In this document: one piece after another, positions 41,660 to 52,295 of the stretch
How the letters are laid out: every line of letters starts with the position of its first letter
How positions within the stretch are numbered: the first letter of the stretch is position 1
NCBI GenBank assembly: GCA_030295235.1
Contig: AP026164.1
Coordinates: 1,054,001-1,118,000, forward strand
Length of the DNA: 64,000 bases
DNA from: Fistulifera solaris
Taxonomy: Eukaryota > Bacillariophyta > Bacillariophyceae > Naviculales > Stauroneidaceae
Reading direction: 5' to 3'
Program-made: the position numbers and the translations under genes
Notes under the pieces: generated by a model
Databases searched by the model: none
What the model was told of the DNA's origin: nothing
What the model saw: the letters and a program-made list of their open reading frames with translations, nothing else

Positions 41660-42840
41660 ATGATGAAAGGTATATTATACATTCAATTATTCGTTGCGCT
41701 GATCCACTCTACAAAGGGCTGGGCTTCTCTCAGCTACGCGACAATACGCCGACAAGCAACTTCTCGCTCCTTTCGTCTACAAAGTTCAAGATCAGAAAAC
41801 ATCGACCTTGAAGTGCTCAAGAAAGAGCTCTCCGAATACCTTGAGAAGAGAAAAGAATTATCAGCTGACGAGCTTGCAAAGAGTAAGTTTGTCTCGATGC
41901 AATTCGAATTATACGTCTTTCTCGTGTACTAACTTTTTCTTAAGAAATGTCGGCAAGACAATCGGAGGCACGAAAGGGAATCCAATCTTAGAATTTGTCA
42001 GCGCTGCTCCGAATAAAGGTTTTGTTATTGAGACACCACCTAATCCTTTTGATTACGATGAATTGACAAAGTACGGCTACGGTCACTTAGCAACACCAAT
42101 CATGAAAGCAGGGGGGCGATTTGCGATGTACGAACTTCTGGAAATGGAAGCGCCGCCAGTAACCACCAGACCCAAACCAAAGGCCGCACCAACGCTTGTC
42201 ATCGATCGGACGGGTGAAACTGATAAAGCTCGGTATTCGGGTCTGAAACTAGGTCAAGTACTTGATGATTCGCTTCAAGCCGAAGCATTACAAGCAGTGC
42301 AAAAGAAAATTGAGGCAGGAGAAGATCTTCGCTCTAAACTCGAGGAAGAGCTTTTGAACGCCCTTTACTGATCGACGCAATGTTGGCCCTAAACTCACCC
42401 CAGACTGGACGCCCGAGAGATTAGACGAATGGGGGAAACAACAAGGAAAAGCTCTGGCTTGGGCGAGAAAAGCACGGGAAGGGCAATTTGTGAAAGATCC
42501 ATTTGAATCACTCGATTTAGAGCTTTCCCAACGAATCTACTCCTTGTTGACGGCCTTTTTAATATCCATGGCTTTTGGTCGATCGACTCAGACATTGTTA
42601 GCCAATAACGACGTGTCGTTGTCCATGGAAATCCTTCAAGCACCTGCTGTCGTGCTTCTGATCGCCTCTGTTGTATCAAGTGTCCTCTCTAGTGCACAAG
42701 CGGGATCGCTGAACCGAAATCGATTAATCTGGTTTATTAAAGGGCTGCTAGGAGGACCATTGACCGTCAAACAGCTTGGTGGACTTTCCAACCTTTTGAC
42801 AGAAGCCGAAACGAATGCAATCGCTAACAAACGAATGTAA
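41660..42840 (+). CDS. plastid-type membrane protein of unknown function (two frame steps)
   Basis: Two exons, 41660-41882 and 41945-42840, intron GTAAGT/TTAAG of 62 bp; about 372 residues. Residues 1-21 are a signal peptide (ILYIQLFVALIHSTKGWAS). Exon 2 starts in a well-formed segment (NVGKTIGGTKGNPILEFVSA; YGYGHLATPIMKAGGRFAMY), then a Pro/Ala linker, LTPDWTPERLDEWGKQQGKA, and two C-terminal hydrophobic segments (IYSLLTAFLISMAFG; APAVVLLIASVVSSVLSSAQ). The frame needs one more A in the run 41945-41947 and one less C in 42361-42363; both changes together keep the length a multiple of three. I do not recognise the family. Plastid location is inferred from the leader. Confidence 0.65.
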
Positions 42841-43097
42841 TTCTGTCTACTTGCAATACTAACAATCATAAAAATTGCTTTGATAAGATATATAATGGCA
42901 AGATACCAGGCACTTTTTCAATTCATAAAACATGTTGTAAACTTTAACTAAAGCTAAGTGGCGCGTGTGCATATGTGAATTATTTACAAGGTCGGGTGGT
43001 ATGTACAGTAAATCACCCTTGCGCCCCAAAATTTGTTGAGGAAAGTATTTACATTGATCAGGCAGTAATAAAGGACCGTGATCAGGTATGTTCAGGC
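42841..43097. other. convergent gene spacer
   Basis: About 250 bases between two convergent genes; contains an ATACCAGGCA word near 42901. Nothing else seen. Confidence 0.4.
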
Positions 43098-43694
43098 TTA
43101 TGTGCAAGCAGAAGTGGTCATCATAGCAAAGATGTAGGAAACATCTCGCATATCGTGTGGGCCATGATGAAAGCGCGACATGAGTGGTTCAGGTGTCTTG
43201 TAGACGTGTTGGTACATCGCATCTTTCAAGCTGTAATCTACGGTGTAGCCCGGAAAGTGTTTGCTTTTGCTCATGAATATGTTGGACGGACTGGTGGTGG
43301 AATCTGAAGTATGGGACCCAAGCAACTCGATCTGAAGCTCAAGGCTTTCGTTGGCGAAAGCAAGAGCCTCCTCGAGAGCTGCAGTAGCCGGTTGCTCCGA
43401 AATAGACACGTTGGCAACGTAAGGAACCTCCTCTTCGGTCAAAGAACTGTCTGTTGAAAGCTTAATTCTTTTGACCGAGTCGAGATCCGAAGATGCCGGC
43501 ATCCATTCAGCGTCATCGAAATCCCAGTCACCAAGAGAATTCAGGGTGGCTAGATTCGAGCAGGGCATTGAGCGCTTGAGTCCATTACAGAGACGCATTT
43601 TAATTTTTCTATCATTAAAATTGGAATTGTGTGAGCACAATGATGTATCCTCCTTGTCGGACTGGACGACTCTACGAACAGCGTCGGAGTTCAT
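43098..43694 (-). CDS. hypothetical protein
   Basis: 198 residues from an ATG at 43694, single frame. The sequence has an acidic core with SLGDWDFDDAEWMPASSD, a helical region (ATAALEEALAFANESLELQI) and a C-terminal segment rich in His, Tyr and Met (FHHGPHDMRDVSYIFAMM). No known domain. Composition and the absence of stops in 198 codons suggest a real gene, but there is no homology signal to prove it. Confidence 0.5.
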   Translation of the reverse strand: MNSDAVRRVVQSDKEDTSLCSHNSNFNDRKIKMRLCNGLKRSMPCSNLATLNSLGDWDFDDAEWMPASSDLDSVKRIKLSTDSSLTEEEVPYVANVSISEQPATAALEEALAFANESLELQIELLGSHTSDSTTSPSNIFMSKSKHFPGYTVDYSLKDAMYQHVYKTPEPLMSRFHHGPHDMRDVSYIFAMMTTSACT

Positions 43695-46021
43695 CAGTTT
43701 TCCAGTGAACTGTTGTTACCGTATTATGCGCGTTTCGAACTGTCGATAGGTCGTGTTCTGTTCTTCTTGTGTTCGCCGATGTTGCTTTCTGAAACGCACG
43801 ATGCTGACGCATGAACTGCAACCGAAACTTCTGTTCATCAGAAACATTGATTTCTGTTACGCTTTACGACGCATTACTTTGCCACGTACGAATTGTACTG
43901 CATTTTAAATTGAGACTTAATCTCGACGGCTATACCCGCACACTCGTGACTCAAGATATGACGAAGATTTCTGAGCGCAATGACTTTACGTTTCTGAAAA
44001 CGTAAGAATGACGACATAGAAACAAGTTACAAAGAAGGATATTGGATATCTATGGAATTAGGGAATTCGTGGGACAGAACAACAGATGTCTGATTTTCCG
44101 ACTGCAGATTGCAGATCCGTTGTGTGTTATTTGTGAACGGGTGTATTGTTTCTTTGTCGAATGTCAACGTGTATACACGACGCTAAGAAAGCGACACCAT
44201 CCTTTCTGAGAATGTTGGAAATACAGCGGGGGGAGAAGTAGAAGTAGAACCTCCAAGAACATCACTACCCACTACCATTCCCAGCTACCCAGCTACCAGG
44301 TGAGGACAATTATTCCGGACCAGCCAGTTAAACACAGAACACAGCCTGCTTCTTTTCTCCGGAAACTGCGAATGTGGATTGTCTATTTGTTCTATTAGCC
44401 TCTTTCCTCACCTATAGTACCGTCTTCTGCATTTAACATGACCTAACATTTGTGGTTGCGGCATCACCACAACAGGAACGGGAACGGTGTTCCGGTTCAG
44501 AGACAGGGAAAAGGTTTCAGTCTGGGCCAACCTTCTAGAAGCTAGAGCCTTCGTCCTCTAGTCCCTGAAATGAATGAATCAATGTGGAAGGTTGTTCACT
44601 TCCTGAAAAAGGTGCGTTTTGGTTGCCAGTTTTCGCAAGTGCAAATATTTTTAGAATTGAAAAGATGAACTCTACTCATTCGTAATTTAATAATCAATGC
44701 AATGGCGCGTTTGGCTAGGCTCTTTGAATCTCACACAACGCTGCAACGTTACAAAACATAATTAGAGTGATGTCATAGGCTTGTCAAGATTAATGAATTT
44801 GTCGGGGATAAAGTCAACAGTACCACAAACCATGACCGAAGTTTCTTGACTCGTACAACCATTAGCTCGAAGAGATTAAGCTAGGTTCATTAGCTCTTTT
44901 GACGGCAACGAAAATTACGGAGTGAGACTATGAAAATAGTATAGATTTGTGCTTAGCAATATCCCGGGTAGAAAATTCCGGGAGCCATACTAGTGACCAG
45001 CCCATGTAGGCTATTTGTTAACAAATGTAAACAAATTAAAACTAATTTTGGTCGTTCCCCTTTCCATACTCTAAGTAAATAGTCCATAGTGGAGCGGCGA
45101 GAACTTACTTCCGTGGTCATGACTCATGACTCGCGATCACGAGATCCGGGTCACGGTCACTGTGAAAAGTGAAAACTTAAGAACTGTTAAAGGAAGTGAC
45201 GTTTGACGTGGTACGTGTTGCACATTATTTATTTTTCGTTTCAAGTCTCCTTTGAAACTTGTCCTTTTATAGTCTCCTTTGAACGTACGCGGAAAGAATG
45301 AACGTTGGTTGTAGATTTTTTATTGATTCATAGTTACCTGGTACCTAATAATATTATTGATTCTTGATTCTTCATTTCTCATTTCCTAAAGTCAGAATGT
45401 AATTTTGACATTCGACTGAATTTTCCATTTTTCGCTTCATTTTGTCACATATATTCCAATCTGGCACTTCAGCTCTGCTTCTAGCTTCTAAAGCTCGTAT
45501 ATCAATGCGGAGTAGATACAGCTAAGCTTTACAGAGTACTTAGCGATGTGAAAAACAAAGAACAAAGAAAGCCAATTGTAACCAAAAGTGGTGAAAAAAG
45601 TGAAAAGCTTAAAAAAATACGCAGATACCTGGTACCAAAGTGTAGAATTCCGATTTCTTGCTCGCTGTTTGCTTATTGATCATGGATCAGGGCGTCTCCT
45701 GGCTCCTGGTTGGTAGGTTTTAATCCCTAAATTATAGACCCAATAGAATTGTTTAAAGGCCCATCGAATAATAATGCGTGCGACGCAAGCAGTTTTCTTT
45801 CACGCTTTCCCCGCTACTTGTGCCTTGTGCCTGGTACCTGGTATGTCCGAAATCAATCGTCCGAACGAAAGCCAAGCTAGCCAAGGGAGAGATAAAGATA
45901 AAAACCGCAAAGGAAAGTAAAGCTATCGACATTGAGACTCGTAAACAAACAACCGAAAGGGAGTAGGGAGGTGTGCTATATTAGATTTTTGACGTTGAGA
46001 CTTGCAAACAGACAATTGATC
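43695..46021. other. 2.3-kb gene-poor region
   Basis: The longest stretch without a supported gene. AT-rich, with several TACCTGGTACC/TACCAGGT words (about 44296, 45342, 45628, 45834) and the short repeat AAACAAATGTAAACAAATTAAAA near 45018 as the only other patterns. No open frame above ~65 codons looks coding. No transposon ends or RNA genes were recognised. Confidence 0.5.
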
Positions 46022-46580
46022 ATGGCTCCGCCGCAATCCATATTGAAAGACACCAACAATTCATTCGATGTGGCGACTGGTCATTCCTTCAATGCTGTAT
46101 GTTGGGGTGACTTGACAATATATGAATTTCCGAATATACTGGGCGATAATCCAGCTGTTCAGGAGGGCGCTCCTTTGACTATCGCTTGGAAGCACAGCGA
46201 TGTAAGTGTATTAACTGTTGATCATCACGAATTCATGCGACAAAGCAAACCTTGTCGAAAGCGAAAGGATCTCGTATTATCAGGAGGCGCACGCGATACT
46301 TTGTAAGTACTTGCTTATGTATGACCGTAAAAGCACATGATGATTTTTAACTGATCTTTTCTTCTCTCTCAGTTTACTCGGAGAAGGCTACCGATTGGAC
46401 GAACTTTTCAAAACTGCTGAAGAAGTGAGGCGAATTCGGGATAGTCGACGATCCAACATGAAGGGAAAATGGGACAAGTTTCTCTCTGTTATCGATGGAG
46501 CAGCGGCGCCTTTTCGCGCTAAGGATACCAAGAAAAAGATTGTATTAAAACCCAGAATTTTAGCTTCCAAGGCGGGCTAA
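46022..46580 (+). CDS. small two-exon protein of a diatom-type family
   Basis: Exons 46022-46302 and 46373-46580, intron GTAAGT/CTCAG of 70 bp, 162 residues. The block VCWGDLTIYEFPNILGDNP followed by EGAPLTIAWKHSD and a Lys/Arg-rich linker, then LLGEGYRLDELFKTAEEVRR, is a layout I recognise as recurrent in diatom genomes; its function is unknown. The C-terminus (KKKIVLKPRILASKAG) is basic. Frame and splice phase agree without correction. Location is not evident; there is no signal peptide. Confidence 0.7.
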
Positions 46581-47313
46581 AAGTAAAAGTCATTGGGCTA
46601 ACGACTTCATAACTTTCAAAATCTAGCATATTAGTTGATATTTTTTTACTTGATTCCTTCCATAGGATCTCTGGCTATTTGGTTTCTGGCTCATTTTCCC
46701 CTTTTCAAGAGTAGAAAGGTTAGGAAGCCTACTGACGGAATTCAAAGCAAGTACCGGTAACTGGTAGTTACATAACAGTGAATGAAATATAGCATTGATG
46801 CATGAACCTTGGTAAGCTTTGGACGAACAGCGAGTCGTCGCTTCGCAACTTCCAGCTTGCAAAAGGTCATGAAGGCGCATTAGCTTTTCAACCACGAAAA
46901 CGCGAACGCTTCCTGTTTGCTACGAGACGCAACCACGACCAAAAGTGACTTGTTCTTCGGACTTTTTTGTCCTTACTTCGGACGCGTACCAGGTACCGGT
47001 ACCTGGTACCCTGATACAGTCCTCACGTTTTTTCGGTGAAATTTTTCTCTCTCCCTGTTCATCACGAAAGGGGCCAGTGAAAGAAAGTAAGTTGTCACAA
47101 CATTCGAACTTTCTAATAACACAACTGAACTTGCCGCAAGTCTAGCATGTCTTTGAGACCACACGAATCTTCTTAGAGCGCACTCTTAGATTTGGCTACG
47201 CGGTCAAGCAATTAACTTCACGATCCCCAAACGCTAGCTAGAGCCCTCATACAACTCGTAGCAGAGCAGGAATTCCTGAAAAAAATCGACTGATCTTAGC
47301 GGCACGAAGAAGC
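46581..47313. other. intergenic with dense TACCTGGTACC words
   Basis: At 46987-47010 the sequence is a near-continuous run of the recurrent motif (TACCAGGTACCGGTACCTGG then TACC). The frame leading into the next ORF is open from about 47243. No other supported gene. Confidence 0.45.
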
Positions 47314-48141
47314 TTGCAACACCAGCAAATTGTCAATGAATCGTTTCCGCTTTCTCGTATCAGTGGCGTTCGACTCAATGAACTTGTTCGACTTCATGAA
47401 GCGCGACATCAGCAACAACTTTCACACTATGAGAGCAATCGGCCCATCGTTCCTAAAATTCCGACGGCGTCGTTCGTTCAGCCGCCATTTGCACGATCTG
47501 TCACCGCGTCGCATCCCGCTGATATTTTTGATTGGACCGTCGACGATGAGGACAATGCCGACAACTTGCTGGAAAGGAACGGCGATGTCAGGGAACATCA
47601 CGACAAAGGCTTTTGTAGAACTAGCCCAAAAGAAAATGAAGTAGTTTTGTCGAAAACAACATCTCGAAAAAGAAAAATAGATAATGTCACGAGGCGGGAC
47701 GAGATGTCAAAGCCATAGGATGTCACCATAGGTGCACGAGGAACAGCGCCCAAATCCCCGCTGATGGATCATCGATCAGCTCCTCCTTCTCGATTGCATT
47801 CCTCCGAGATGCGTTACATCAAAAGATATTGCCTTGATTGCACAGGCATTGCTGGACCAAATAGATAGCGTTGAGGCAGCAGAGCCTTCTATTCTTCAGG
47901 GACCTCTTCTACTTACACCTTTCATGCAAAAATTGTTAGCGAAACAGATTCAGAGTTCGGCAAAGAAAATTTCACAAACACCAAAGACAAAATAATTGTA
48001 AAGCTACAGTCTCAACTAGATGCTGCAAAGACGAAAGCTACTGCTGGTAAAGCCAGGGTAGATCAGATCAAAAAGGCGTGCGCTGCAAAGGTGGATGACG
48101 TCCGTCGACACAGCCAGCTGGCGATGCAAGCCTACATGTAA
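47314..48141 (+). pseudogene. fragmented ORF of unknown function
   Basis: A 134-codon frame (47314-47718, no ATG at its start) is followed after a TAG by coding-like sequence in the same frame (RLHSSEMRYIK), then by LIAQALLDQIDSVEAAEPSI one frame on, and by a helical Lys/Ala-rich end (VKLQSQLDAAKTKATAGKA) back in the first frame to a TAA at 48139. The two frame steps fit A runs (AAAA at 47821-47824 and about 47991-47994). An in-frame TAG remains, so either an intron, an error or real decay is present. The product would be mostly helical and charged; no family is recognised. Confidence 0.4.
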
Positions 48142-48258
48142 GCAACCGTAAATGCATTTTCGATCGACTTCAACAAACGAAAAACTATGACTAGCTTCGC
48201 ATGTAACAGAATCTGTTCACGGCTCAATCTCATGCTTTTTCTTTTATAATGGTGTCGT

Positions 48259-49146
48259 TTAAAAGCAGTAGTCTTCGTCGTCATCATCATCCTGATCCTT
48301 TTCTTGTGTCTTTGGTCGTTTCGACGGAGGTTCAGCACTTTCACCAGTTCTATATTTCCTTCGTAACTCCTCGACACTCAATCCAGCGTCCTCGTGCAGG
48401 GCTATCAGTTCATCATAATCGACACCGTCGTCCACCTCATCATCATCGTCCTCCACTTCATTCTCCATGCGGGTAGCCGCCACCGGTGTCGCAGCTGCTG
48501 CCGGTACTTGTGGGTGTGTCGATACGATTCTTACTTGACATACCAGGTTAATCTCGTTTCCCTGTACTGTTGGTGAATAGCCCCCTTGCAGTTCGAGTGA
48601 TTCGCCTTTGCCAGCGTCGGCTTGTTTGCCGTATACACTGTAGTAAAGAGCTGGAGCTTTCTTATTTTCTTCTTCGTCATCGTTATCGTCGTCGTCGGCA
48701 CGTTTCCCTTGTGACGGTGACAGAAAGGCGTCACAAGAATCCTGCACAGACCAAGTCATTTCCATCGTTCGGTGAGTCGGTGTGCCGCTGACTGACTCAA
48801 TATCACACGGCCCTTCCATGACGAATGCGTAAACTCTAATTGCGGGGTTTGCTGCGCTACTTAGCAAATTGCAATCAAGGGGTTTGATGGACGCCAGGTG
48901 AAATCCGTCGCCTCGGTAATGAAGAATGTTTTCTCGGTCGACGGATAATATCCCATCCAGTAGAGGAACAATTGCTCCGTCTTCCTCGTCGTCGGCATCG
49001 TCGTAGTCCGGAACAAACTCATCTTCTTCCTCTCCATCGTCTTCATGGTACTCTTCGTCATTACTATCCTCGTCGTCGTCCCCATCGACATATTCGACGG
49101 GATCTTCGGGTGTAAAATCGGACGGCGGAGGTTTTTGACTGGACAT
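48259..49146 (-). CDS. highly acidic protein
   Basis: 295 residues from the ATG at 49146, single frame. The first ~60 residues are Asp/Glu-rich (YVDGDDDEDSNDEEYHEDDG). A folded-looking centre follows (PLLDGILSVDRENILHYRGD; NPAIRVYAFVMEGPCDIESV; YYSVYGKQAD), then a second acidic tract and DYDELIALHEDAGLSVEELR-RKY, which resembles the short ELLxxYxxx helical element found in SWR1/SRCAP-type chromatin proteins. The C-terminus has a basic SKRPKTQEK patch. A nuclear histone-chaperone-like role is a guess only; no domain is certain. Confidence 0.6.
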   Translation of the reverse strand: MSSQKPPPSDFTPEDPVEYVDGDDDEDSNDEEYHEDDGEEEDEFVPDYDDADDEEDGAIVPLLDGILSVDRENILHYRGDGFHLASIKPLDCNLLSSAANPAIRVYAFVMEGPCDIESVSGTPTHRTMEMTWSVQDSCDAFLSPSQGKRADDDDNDDEEENKKAPALYYSVYGKQADAGKGESLELQGGYSPTVQGNEINLVCQVRIVSTHPQVPAAAATPVAATRMENEVEDDDDEVDDGVDYDELIALHEDAGLSVEELRRKYRTGESAEPPSKRPKTQEKDQDDDDDEDYCF

Positions 49147-49675
49147 AATCAAATAATGGAAAGAGATAGAGAGTTATGAGCTCCACAATGAAAGAACAGG
49201 GTGTCGTAGGAATGGTTCGAGACCTTGGATGGAAGGAATCTGACTTTTGTTTTGCAACTGTAGCAACCGTCTTGTTCTTTGGTATCTCGCAACGGACGAG
49301 GATTTGCGAGACGATGGAATTTCGAGGTGCAAAATACAAAACTACATACCGCTTTGCATGCATGTGCACGGCGTCGCACGGGGAAAAAACGACGTCCGCG
49401 TCCACAAAACCGCGAATAAACTTTGGGACAAGAGAATGTCGTACAGCTAATCAAACTGACATGATGAGCTATATGGTCATTTAGTACTTATCGTGCTCTC
49501 GGATCGCTCTAACCTGAACCTGGTAACTGCCGAAATCTCAATCCCACACCCCAAAAAGGATGAAAATAAAGCGCGTTGCACGACACAACACAACTTATAA
49601 CTTATAACTGATCATCGCCTTGTTTCTATTGCTCTCATTATAGTTTGATAGCTAATATATTACTTTCATTCCAAA
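49147..49675. other. intergenic between divergent genes, no gene seen
   Basis: Upstream of the acidic-protein gene and of the GDSL esterase. Overlapping short frames on both strands (49064-49484) are mutually shadowing and not supported. An AACCTGGTAACT word lies near 49515. Confidence 0.45.
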
Positions 49676-50458
49676 ATGAGTACCTACAGACGAGCTAAAA
49701 TTATTCTGCTGGGAGATTCTCTGACGCAAACATCCTTCGAAGGATGGGGCGGTCATTTGGCGAATGTCTATCAACGACGAGCGGATGTCATCAACCGGGG
49801 CTTTTCCGGTTACAACACGAATTTCTTTCTCCGCTTGCCCATGGAAGATTTTCCTTCTGATACTTCACTCGTTACCATCTTCTTTGGAGCCAATGATGCC
49901 TCGCTGAAGGATGAGAATCCGCATCATTATGTTTCGCTGGAAGATTACGCGCAGAATCTCAAGACGATCTTGGATCGCGTACGACAAACATACCCGCATT
50001 GTGGAAACAACATCTTGTTTATAACACCTCCTCCTGTCGTTCATGAGCAACGGTTTCAGTGGCAGAAGGAAAAGTATGGCGACAAGGCGACAGGTGTCTT
50101 AGAACGAACATTGGAGAATGCGGGCAAATACGCGGAGGCTTGCAAGAAGGTAGCTGCCGAAGTGGGCTTGCCATGCTTGGATTTGTACACGACAATGCAA
50201 TTAGAAAACGAATGGCAGCGCTTCTTTAACGATGGTTTGCATTTCTCGGCCGACGGACACAAATTTGTCGGTGATGCCTTGGTGAACGCCATTCAACAGC
50301 ACTTTCCGAGTTGGACCGTGCACCAAGATCCATTGACCGGGCAATGGGCCAACAGTGCTTCGTCGTGTGAAGGCTTATCCAGTGGTGGTCCTTTTCACGA
50401 TGAAATCGATCATTTGGAACCGGAGAAAGCATTTGCGAAGCACTTTGGGCAGGGCTGA
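49676..50458 (+). CDS. GDSL/SGNH esterase, IAH1-like
   Basis: 260 residues, single frame, ATG at 49676. SGNH hydrolase blocks are all present: I with the nucleophile in IILLGDSLTQ, II with Gly in INRGFSGYNT, III with Asn in TIFFGANDASL, and V with Asp and His in FNDGLHFSADGH. ITPPPVVHE and the length match the isoamyl-acetate-hydrolysing esterase 1 (IAH1) group, which hydrolyses small esters. No leader, so cytosolic. The C-terminal extension (LEPEKAFAKHFGQG) is unremarkable. Confident in the fold, moderate for the IAH1 subgroup. Confidence 0.9.
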   Translation: MSTYRRAKIILLGDSLTQTSFEGWGGHLANVYQRRADVINRGFSGYNTNFFLRLPMEDFPSDTSLVTIFFGANDASLKDENPHHYVSLEDYAQNLKTILDRVRQTYPHCGNNILFITPPPVVHEQRFQWQKEKYGDKATGVLERTLENAGKYAEACKKVAAEVGLPCLDLYTTMQLENEWQRFFNDGLHFSADGHKFVGDALVNAIQQHFPSWTVHQDPLTGQWANSASSCEGLSSGGPFHDEIDHLEPEKAFAKHFGQG

Positions 50459-52295
50459 ACACAGCAATAACATGTTCTTTTGTCTGTTTATTTCAGCCAC
50501 ACAGAGACAGAGTGCAGCTCACTACTGTTCATAGTCTACCTATACAAGAATGTGATCTAAAGTGTCTAATGAGATTTTTCCAATTATCTGTCTTGGGACC
50601 ATATAAACTAGAACACGAATATAGTTCAGAGTCCATTGATGAATACGTCGCACATTCTTAATGGAGCACTGATCATTTCCATCTTATAGTAGACAGGTAA
50701 AGCTTTGCTTATTGGGACCTTATACTTGTAAGCTTATGAATACTCCGTTATTGTTTTCTGGCTTATAACCAATTAGTGTTGGGTGTTGGCTGATGACCGT
50801 TGTCTTTGTCGCTTCCGAGATCTGTTAAGTTTTCGAGATCAGAAAGATCATTGCAGATAGGAAGGACGAGCAACAAGTGCTGCTCACCACCCAGTCAACC
50901 TATGATTTTGGTATGAGAAGAAAAGGACATGCTGGAAAAGCTTTTTGGCTCTTACTGTGAGGCTCTTCCACATTTTGATAACTCGCGATTCCCTACCCTT
51001 CCCCTGCCTCAGTCATCTGCTCATGAGACGCCGCATACCATTACTGTAAATCACATCCCTTGACAAATGCTAGAATGATCCTTGATTCCGAAGAGGCCTA
51101 GGAACGATCAAGTAGCGTTGATGAGCCAGTGGCGGCTACTGCTACTTGCTCGTATGATCCTATGGCATACTACACGTAGATATGCCCCTCATCCTTGTCA
51201 TTCAATCCGGCGGCTACGCAGAAACTGTAAAGTGGAAAACCCCGTCGCGAATAAGGCATCTCACTGAGTAGCAAGGCGGCTTCTCCAACTTGTGCTGTAG
51301 ATTGGGTGAAGTGCTTCGGTGCCCTGAGATCTGCTCGGGTAGTTTGTTTGAGCATTTGACAAGCCGCGCCATCCTGACGAGCATAACCGAACGGGTGAGT
51401 TGGGTAGCGTTTGCTTGAATACTATAGTCGTATGAGAGTTCAGCTGTGCGAAATCGGCGTCTGCAAAATAACGGCAATGGACCCATCCCTGGAGAACATC
51501 GCTTTAGATACGACGCTGCTTGTAGAGCTGTCGAGCGGATTGGTGTCTACGGCGGTCCAAATTCGCGATGAGGTTAGAATAACGTATCCACTATCTCCTA
51601 CCAGCCTCGTAACTGTAGCCTAAAACAACTTTACGGCCTAAACCAAGGCACTATTGAGTTGGTAAGGGTCAAAGTCGGCGGCGACAAAAGCCACCGAGCA
51701 AACCAATCCTATTACTTTGTATACAAGGGATAAAACCTCTACCTGGTACCTGGTACTGAACAAATTTCCATGCGCGGTCTTCGTCAAAGGCTTTGCGTTA
51801 CTACGTTCTATTTTTTTTTTGCTTCGAAAATAAAGAAAGACTTCGTAATAGTTCCCTTCCAATGTCGCTGAAATGCACGAAAATGAAGGTGATAATGAGC
51901 AAAAAATCCTGTATTTTGGACCAAAAAAGCACGTTTTGAAAACACTGTCCCTGTAGCTCAAAAGCAGTACAGTAGAAAAAGTGTAATCGGAACGGTACTC
52001 GAGAGTCTGCGTATGTCGCAGTGAGCATTTGAAACGTCGCTGAGGATGCCCGGACAGACGGGACTCTTTTGATATTAATTTCATGACTCAAAGTTGACAA
52101 GGCTTTACAGTATCGATTACTGTGGTATTAACTTACACGGGACACGATGCACCCACAGTGTGTTTTACTCCGTATCATTTTATCACCATACCAGTAAGGT
52201 TACACTTTTCACACTCGTCTTCTTATCATGCTCCAAGGTGCGATAAAAAGTCGATCGAATTCAATTGAACGTTTATACGCTTCCAAAATCGAGAA
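50459..52295. other. 1.8-kb gene-poor region with a dispersed repeat
   Basis: No supported gene. Open frames at 51082-51267, 51214-51486 and 51411-51623 overlap on opposite strands. A TACCTGGTACCTGGTACTG word is at 51740-51758. The right part carries the diverged dispersed repeat listed at 51875-52110. Confidence 0.5.
51875..52110. repeat. dispersed repeat, copy A
   Basis: Shares ordered words with 61103-61353: GCACGAAAATGAA (51875), CGGAACGGTACTC (51989), TGTCGCAGTG (52014) and GCTTTACAGT (52101), with spacings that differ by only a few bases. The copies are diverged between these words. No coding content, no clear terminal repeats; family unknown. Confidence 0.65.

Noticed and set aside
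49202-49222. GGTTCGAGACC resembling a tRNA B box
   Set aside because: No matching A box or acceptor stem at the right distance.
51214-51623. Opposed ORFs that looked like fragments of a mobile-element protein
   Set aside because: No recognisable motif on either strand and both are short; not enough to name an element.
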